In this document: one piece after another, positions 36,578 through 39,577 of the stretch
Layout: each line of letters begins with the position of its first letter
How positions within the stretch are numbered: the stretch's first letter is position 1
DNA from: Polychytrium aggregatum
Taxonomy: Eukaryota > Chytridiomycota > Chytridiomycetes > Polychytriales
DNA length: 39,577 nt
Direction: 5' to 3'
NCBI RefSeq assembly: GCF_025602895.1
Contig: NW_026516451.1
Coordinates: forward strand, 1 to 39,577
The notes under the pieces: model-generated
What the model saw: the letters and a program-made list of their open reading frames with translations, nothing else
Database searches by the model: none
What the model was told of the DNA's origin: nothing
Translations under genes and position numbers: made by a program

Positions 36578-37368
36578 TGTTAGAGTCCGAAGGGGACTCA
36601 ACGGCAAAAGAAGAAGTGAGCTCGAAGTGAGCTCAGGGAAGGCAAGGGTAAAGTCCGAAGTGGACTCGGAGAGGGAGCGAGGGAAGCAAAGATCCGTTCA
36701 AGATAAGACTAGTCTCGAAATGAGACGTGAGGAACACTCAGAGAATAAAGTAGAAGGCACTTTATTTAGTCCTATTTTGAACGCTGAGGTTCGACTACAC
36801 ATCGCGGGGGTCAGGCTATTTATAGACAAGTCCGGACTTGGCAGCGAAGGGCGGCCAAGGGAGGGAAAAGTGGGCGATCGAGCAGGGCGAAGGGGGCGAT
36901 GCACGAACGAGGGCCGAGAAGGACCACCGAGACAGGCAGAGAACCAAAGCGAGGGAGGCGCAAGCAAAAGCGAAGCACCTGGCAGGAGAAACGTGCAAAG
37001 GCGAAGCAATGTGACTCAACGTCCAAGAAGCGGATTGGTCAAGTATAAGGTTGGGGCAAATGCATGCGAGATGAACAAGAGATCGGGGCGGTCAGGCAGG
37101 TCATGAGTCACCGGTGGTGGGACACATGACCGGCAGCCGAATTGCAACCAATCGCAGCAAGGCGCGTGCACAAACAAACCGGCGCGTGCGAAGAAGACAA
37201 AGGAAGCGGAGCAGCGCGGGGAAACGGAAGTGCGGAAGGAGCGGAAATGGCAGGCAAAAGGCGGAAAATTGGAGGGGAACTGCAAAGCTACACACAAACA
37301 AACAGAAAGGCAAAAGAACAGCCAAGTGTGCAGTCAAAGTGGAGAACAAGCAGAAGCTATCCCTAACA
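36578..37368 (-). repeat. C-c 3' LTR (791 bp)
   Basis: Reverse-strand TGTTAG...CTAACA LTR. It looks identical to C-b 32293-33083, so the two form an inverted repeat 3.5 kb apart. Confidence 0.94.
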
Positions 37369-37380
37369 TCATCCCCTTCC
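37369..37380 (-). other. C-c polypurine tract
   Basis: Minus strand GGAAGGGGATGA between the pol stop and the 3' LTR. Confidence 0.7.
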
Positions 37381-38777
37381 TTAGCGACGAACTCCGGGCG
37401 TCGCCTTCGGCTTTGAGGGATAGCGAAGGTGGAAGTCAGCAACAAGATCAGTGGCGTGGGAAACATTGGCAGCGGGCTCCCAAGACCGGTCAGTCTCGGA
37501 ATAGTCCTTCCACTGAACCAAGTACTGTAAGCGACCACGGAAGAGCCGAGAATCGAGAACAGTCTCGACCTCAAACTCTTCCTGGGAGTCAACAAGAATG
37601 GGTGGAGGTTCGGGTTGGGTGAACTCGGGAACAATGTCCTTCGTTCGGGGTTCAAGGAGGGATACATGAAAGACGGGGTGGACTTTGAGTGTGGAAGGGA
37701 GTTTAAGTTCAAAGGCAACGGGGTTGATGCGGCGAAGAACTTTAAAGGGGCCAAGCTTTTTCTGATCAAGCTTGTTGGAGGGACGAAGGGTGCGGATGTG
37801 GCGACGATCAAGAAAAACGAGGTCGCCAACGGAGATGTCGGGAGTGGGGAGACGGGATTTGTTGGCCTGCAAAGTGTAGGACTCTTGGGCAACCCGGAGG
37901 TTGGCCTTGAGATCCTCGAGAACGGTCTGAAGTCGGTCGACACGTTCTTCGGCAGAGGGCACAACAGAAGGATCACGGATGATGGAGGGATCAAAAATGG
38001 GGTGATGGCCATGGACTGCAAAGAAGGGAGTCATGCCAGTGGAGGTGTTTTCCGAGTTGTTGTAAGTGAACTCGGCAAGGGGAAGGTGAAGGGTCCAGTC
38101 GTCTTGCAGGTAATTGCAATGGATACGCAAATACTGCTCGATGACCTGGTTGAGAACCTCGGTCGAACCGTCGGTCTCGGGGTGGAAGGCAGAAGAAAGG
38201 GAAATCTTCGTCTTCAGAAGCTCATTGAAGCGCCTCCAGAAGGCCGAAGTAAACTGAGTTCCTCGGTCCGAAACAATAGACCGGGGACAACCATGCAAGC
38301 GGAAGATGTGGGAGAGGAAGAGTTCGGCGGTTTGCTCGCCTGTAACCGTCTTCGTGGTGGGCACAAAGTGTGCTTGTTTGGACAGGCGGTCCTTAACCAC
38401 GAAGATGGAGTCAAAGCCGTTCGAAGGTGGGAGATCCGTGATGAAGTCCATCGACAGGTCCCACCAACGTTCGGAAGGAACGGGGAGAGGGTGAAGTAAA
38501 CCATAAGGGGAGTGACGGGACGGCTTGGCTCGCTGGCACGCTTCACAATTAGCAATGAAGCGACGCACAGACTTACGAAGCCGGGGCCAGTGAAAGTCCC
38601 GGGAGATGAGCTCAACGGTCTTGGCAAGACCAAAGTGACCAGCGGCAGCGGAGCAGTGACGTTGCTCAAACACTTTGAGCTGGAGCTCGGGGGAAGGGAC
38701 AACGATCAGGTCTTTAAAGTAAAGGAGACCGTCACGGAAGGAGTAATCGCCATCAAGACGTTTGGCGTTGAAGTCAG
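37381..38777 (-). CDS. pol: C-c pol, integrase and chromodomain part
   Basis: In-frame from about 38777 (DFNAKRLDGDYSF) to TAA 37381-37383. The integrase zinc site is QRHCSAAAGHFG to NCEACQRAK (about 38670-38525). The DDE core is in MDFITDLPPSN (about 38450), VSDRGTQFTSAFW (about 38270) and HPETDGSTEVLNQ (about 38180). A basic linker follows. The chromodomain is FEVETVLDSRLFRGRLQYLVQWKDY...SWEPAANV (about 37580-37465). This gives the part of family C missing from C-a and C-b and shows that C is a chromovirus. The codons upstream of 38777 in this frame are spurious. Confidence 0.9.
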
Positions 38778-39577
38778 GAAAGAAGGGAACAAGAAAGGGT
38801 GGCAGCTCGAATCTCGGAAAGAAAATCGGGGTTCGAGCCGATAACGGTGATGCTGTCGAGAGAAATAGACTCGAACAGCTGAAGGAAGTTGGTGGAGTGG
38901 AGGGAGTCACCAGGCTTTATCTCAAAGTCAGAACGGCGACTGAGAGCATCGGCTTTGGTGTTGAGGCGACCAGGGCGGTGGTAAATGCGGAAAGCAAAAT
39001 CAGAAAGGAATTGGGCCCACCGGAACTGGCGGCGAGAAAGTTGGGAAGCGGAAGTGAACCGGGTGAGGTTCTGGTGATCAGAGAAAACAAGAGTGGGATG
39101 ATCGGGGTCGGCAGCCATCAAGTAATGACGCCAGGCAGTAAAGGAATCGACAATAGCAAGGAGCTCTTTGTCGTGGGTTGTCATAATTCACCTCGGCGGG
39201 ACGGAATTGCCGAGAGTGAAAAGCAACGGGGTTGAAGAGCGCCGTCAGGGTCAAACTGGGAAAGGACGGCACCCAGAGCAAAGTCAGAAGCATCGGGCTC
39301 GATGACAGCGGGTTTGGAGAAATCAAAGTAACGAAGAATAGGTGCGGAAGTGAATGAACGTTTAAGAGAATCAAAAGCCTCTTGGGCCTCGGGGAGACCA
39401 AGAGAAGGTGGAGGATTTGGTGGTGAGTGAAGTCAAAGGACCGAGCAAGTGCGGAAAAGTCCTTGACGAAGCGGCGGTAAAAGTTTGCGAAACCAATAAA
39501 AACTTGGGATGTCGCGAGCAGAAGAGGGAACAGGCCAAAGGGAAACGGCCTCGACCTTGGCAGGGTCCATTTTAATG
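38778..39577 (-). pseudogene. pol: C-c pol, RNase H and end of RT, with repeated frameshifts
   Basis: This matches C-a and C-b pol but with single-base insertions near 38777, 39178, 39232, 39391, 39441 and 39506, each lengthening a short run of one base. Between them the fragments are readable: THDKELLAIVDSF to AATLSCSLLS in 38779-39177, then NPVAFHSRQFRPAEVNYD. The last bases correspond to RT near ADGIKMDPAKVEA. The copy is either decaying or poorly resolved at the sequence end. Confidence 0.85.

Larger units (their letters stand above)
36578..39577 (-). mobile_element. Element C-c, 3' part (3' LTR and pol), runs off the window
   Basis: Reverse-strand C element inserted in C-b pol; the presumed left duplication is TGTCC (36573-36577). 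The 3' LTR, polypurine tract and pol C-terminus are intact. From 38777 rightwards the pol frame is broken by six single-base insertions. Its sequence is otherwise almost the same as C-b. Confidence 0.9.

Noticed and set aside
36578..36630. C-b pol apparently ending in a new C-terminus (LLESEGDSTAKEE)
   Set aside because: These residues are read from the inserted C-c LTR. Similar false tails occur at 18804-18811, 31016-31118 and 32293-32327.
1..39577. Transfer RNA, ribosomal RNA, or host protein genes
   Set aside because: None seen on either strand; every stretch over 300 bases is assigned to an element interior or an LTR.

Overview
The window holds no host gene that I can recognise. It is a dense nest of Ty3/Gypsy (Metaviridae-type) LTR retrotransposons. 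Their pol genes have the order protease - reverse transcriptase - RNase H - integrase - chromodomain, so they are chromoviruses. Intronless GC-rich elements of this kind, with Tf1/sushi-like features (self-priming signals, -1 gag/pol overlap), point to a fungus, most likely a basidiomycete. The sequence alone does not give the species.

Six families can be separated by LTR and protein sequence; the letters are mine. A: LTR 419 bp, TGTGATG...CTTACA. B: LTR 309 bp, TGTAGG...GTTACA. C: LTR 790-791 bp, TGTTAG...CTAACA. D: LTR 581 bp, TGTCAT...TTGACA. E: only a pol fragment. F: LTR about 365 bp plus gag. Layout from left to right: A (+, 3' part) 1-3565; B-a (-, 5' part) 3566-6180; B-b (+, 3' part) 6181-7849, finished at 13317-13362; B-c (-, complete) 7850-13316; C-a (-, middle) 13363-16716; B-d (+, complete but split) 16717-18803 and 25146-28530, interrupted by D-a (+, complete) 18804-25145; C-a resumes with its 5' end and 5' LTR 28531-29560; D-b (-, LTR remnant) 29561-29643; E (+) 29644-31015; F (+, 5' part) 31016-32292; C-b (+, 5' part) 32293-36577; C-c (-, 3' part) 36578 to the window end.

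The junctions give the order of insertion. Three elements have both 5-bp target-site duplications in view: B-c CCCTC, B-d CCTTG, D-a CTCAC. Reading outwards, E received D-b, D-b received C-a, C-a received B-b and B-d, B-d received D-a, B-b received B-a and B-c, and B-a received A. On the right, E received F, F received C-b and C-b received C-c. The left branch is therefore six elements deep.

Gag and Pol are joined by a -1 programmed frameshift in every family where the junction is visible. B has G-GGA-AAC, C has G-GGA-AAT and D has the near-canonical G-GAA-AAC, each followed by a 6-7 nt spacer and a stem-loop that contains the gag stop codon. Two priming modes coexist. B and F carry the tRNA-type primer site TGGTAGCATCGG directly after the LTR. 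C and D carry Tf1-like self-priming sites complementary to a transcript start placed 39 nt after a TATAAATA-type box. B-c and D-a look complete and uninterrupted by frameshifts. Both window ends carry clusters of single-base indels, which suggests either decay or weak sequence quality at contig ends.
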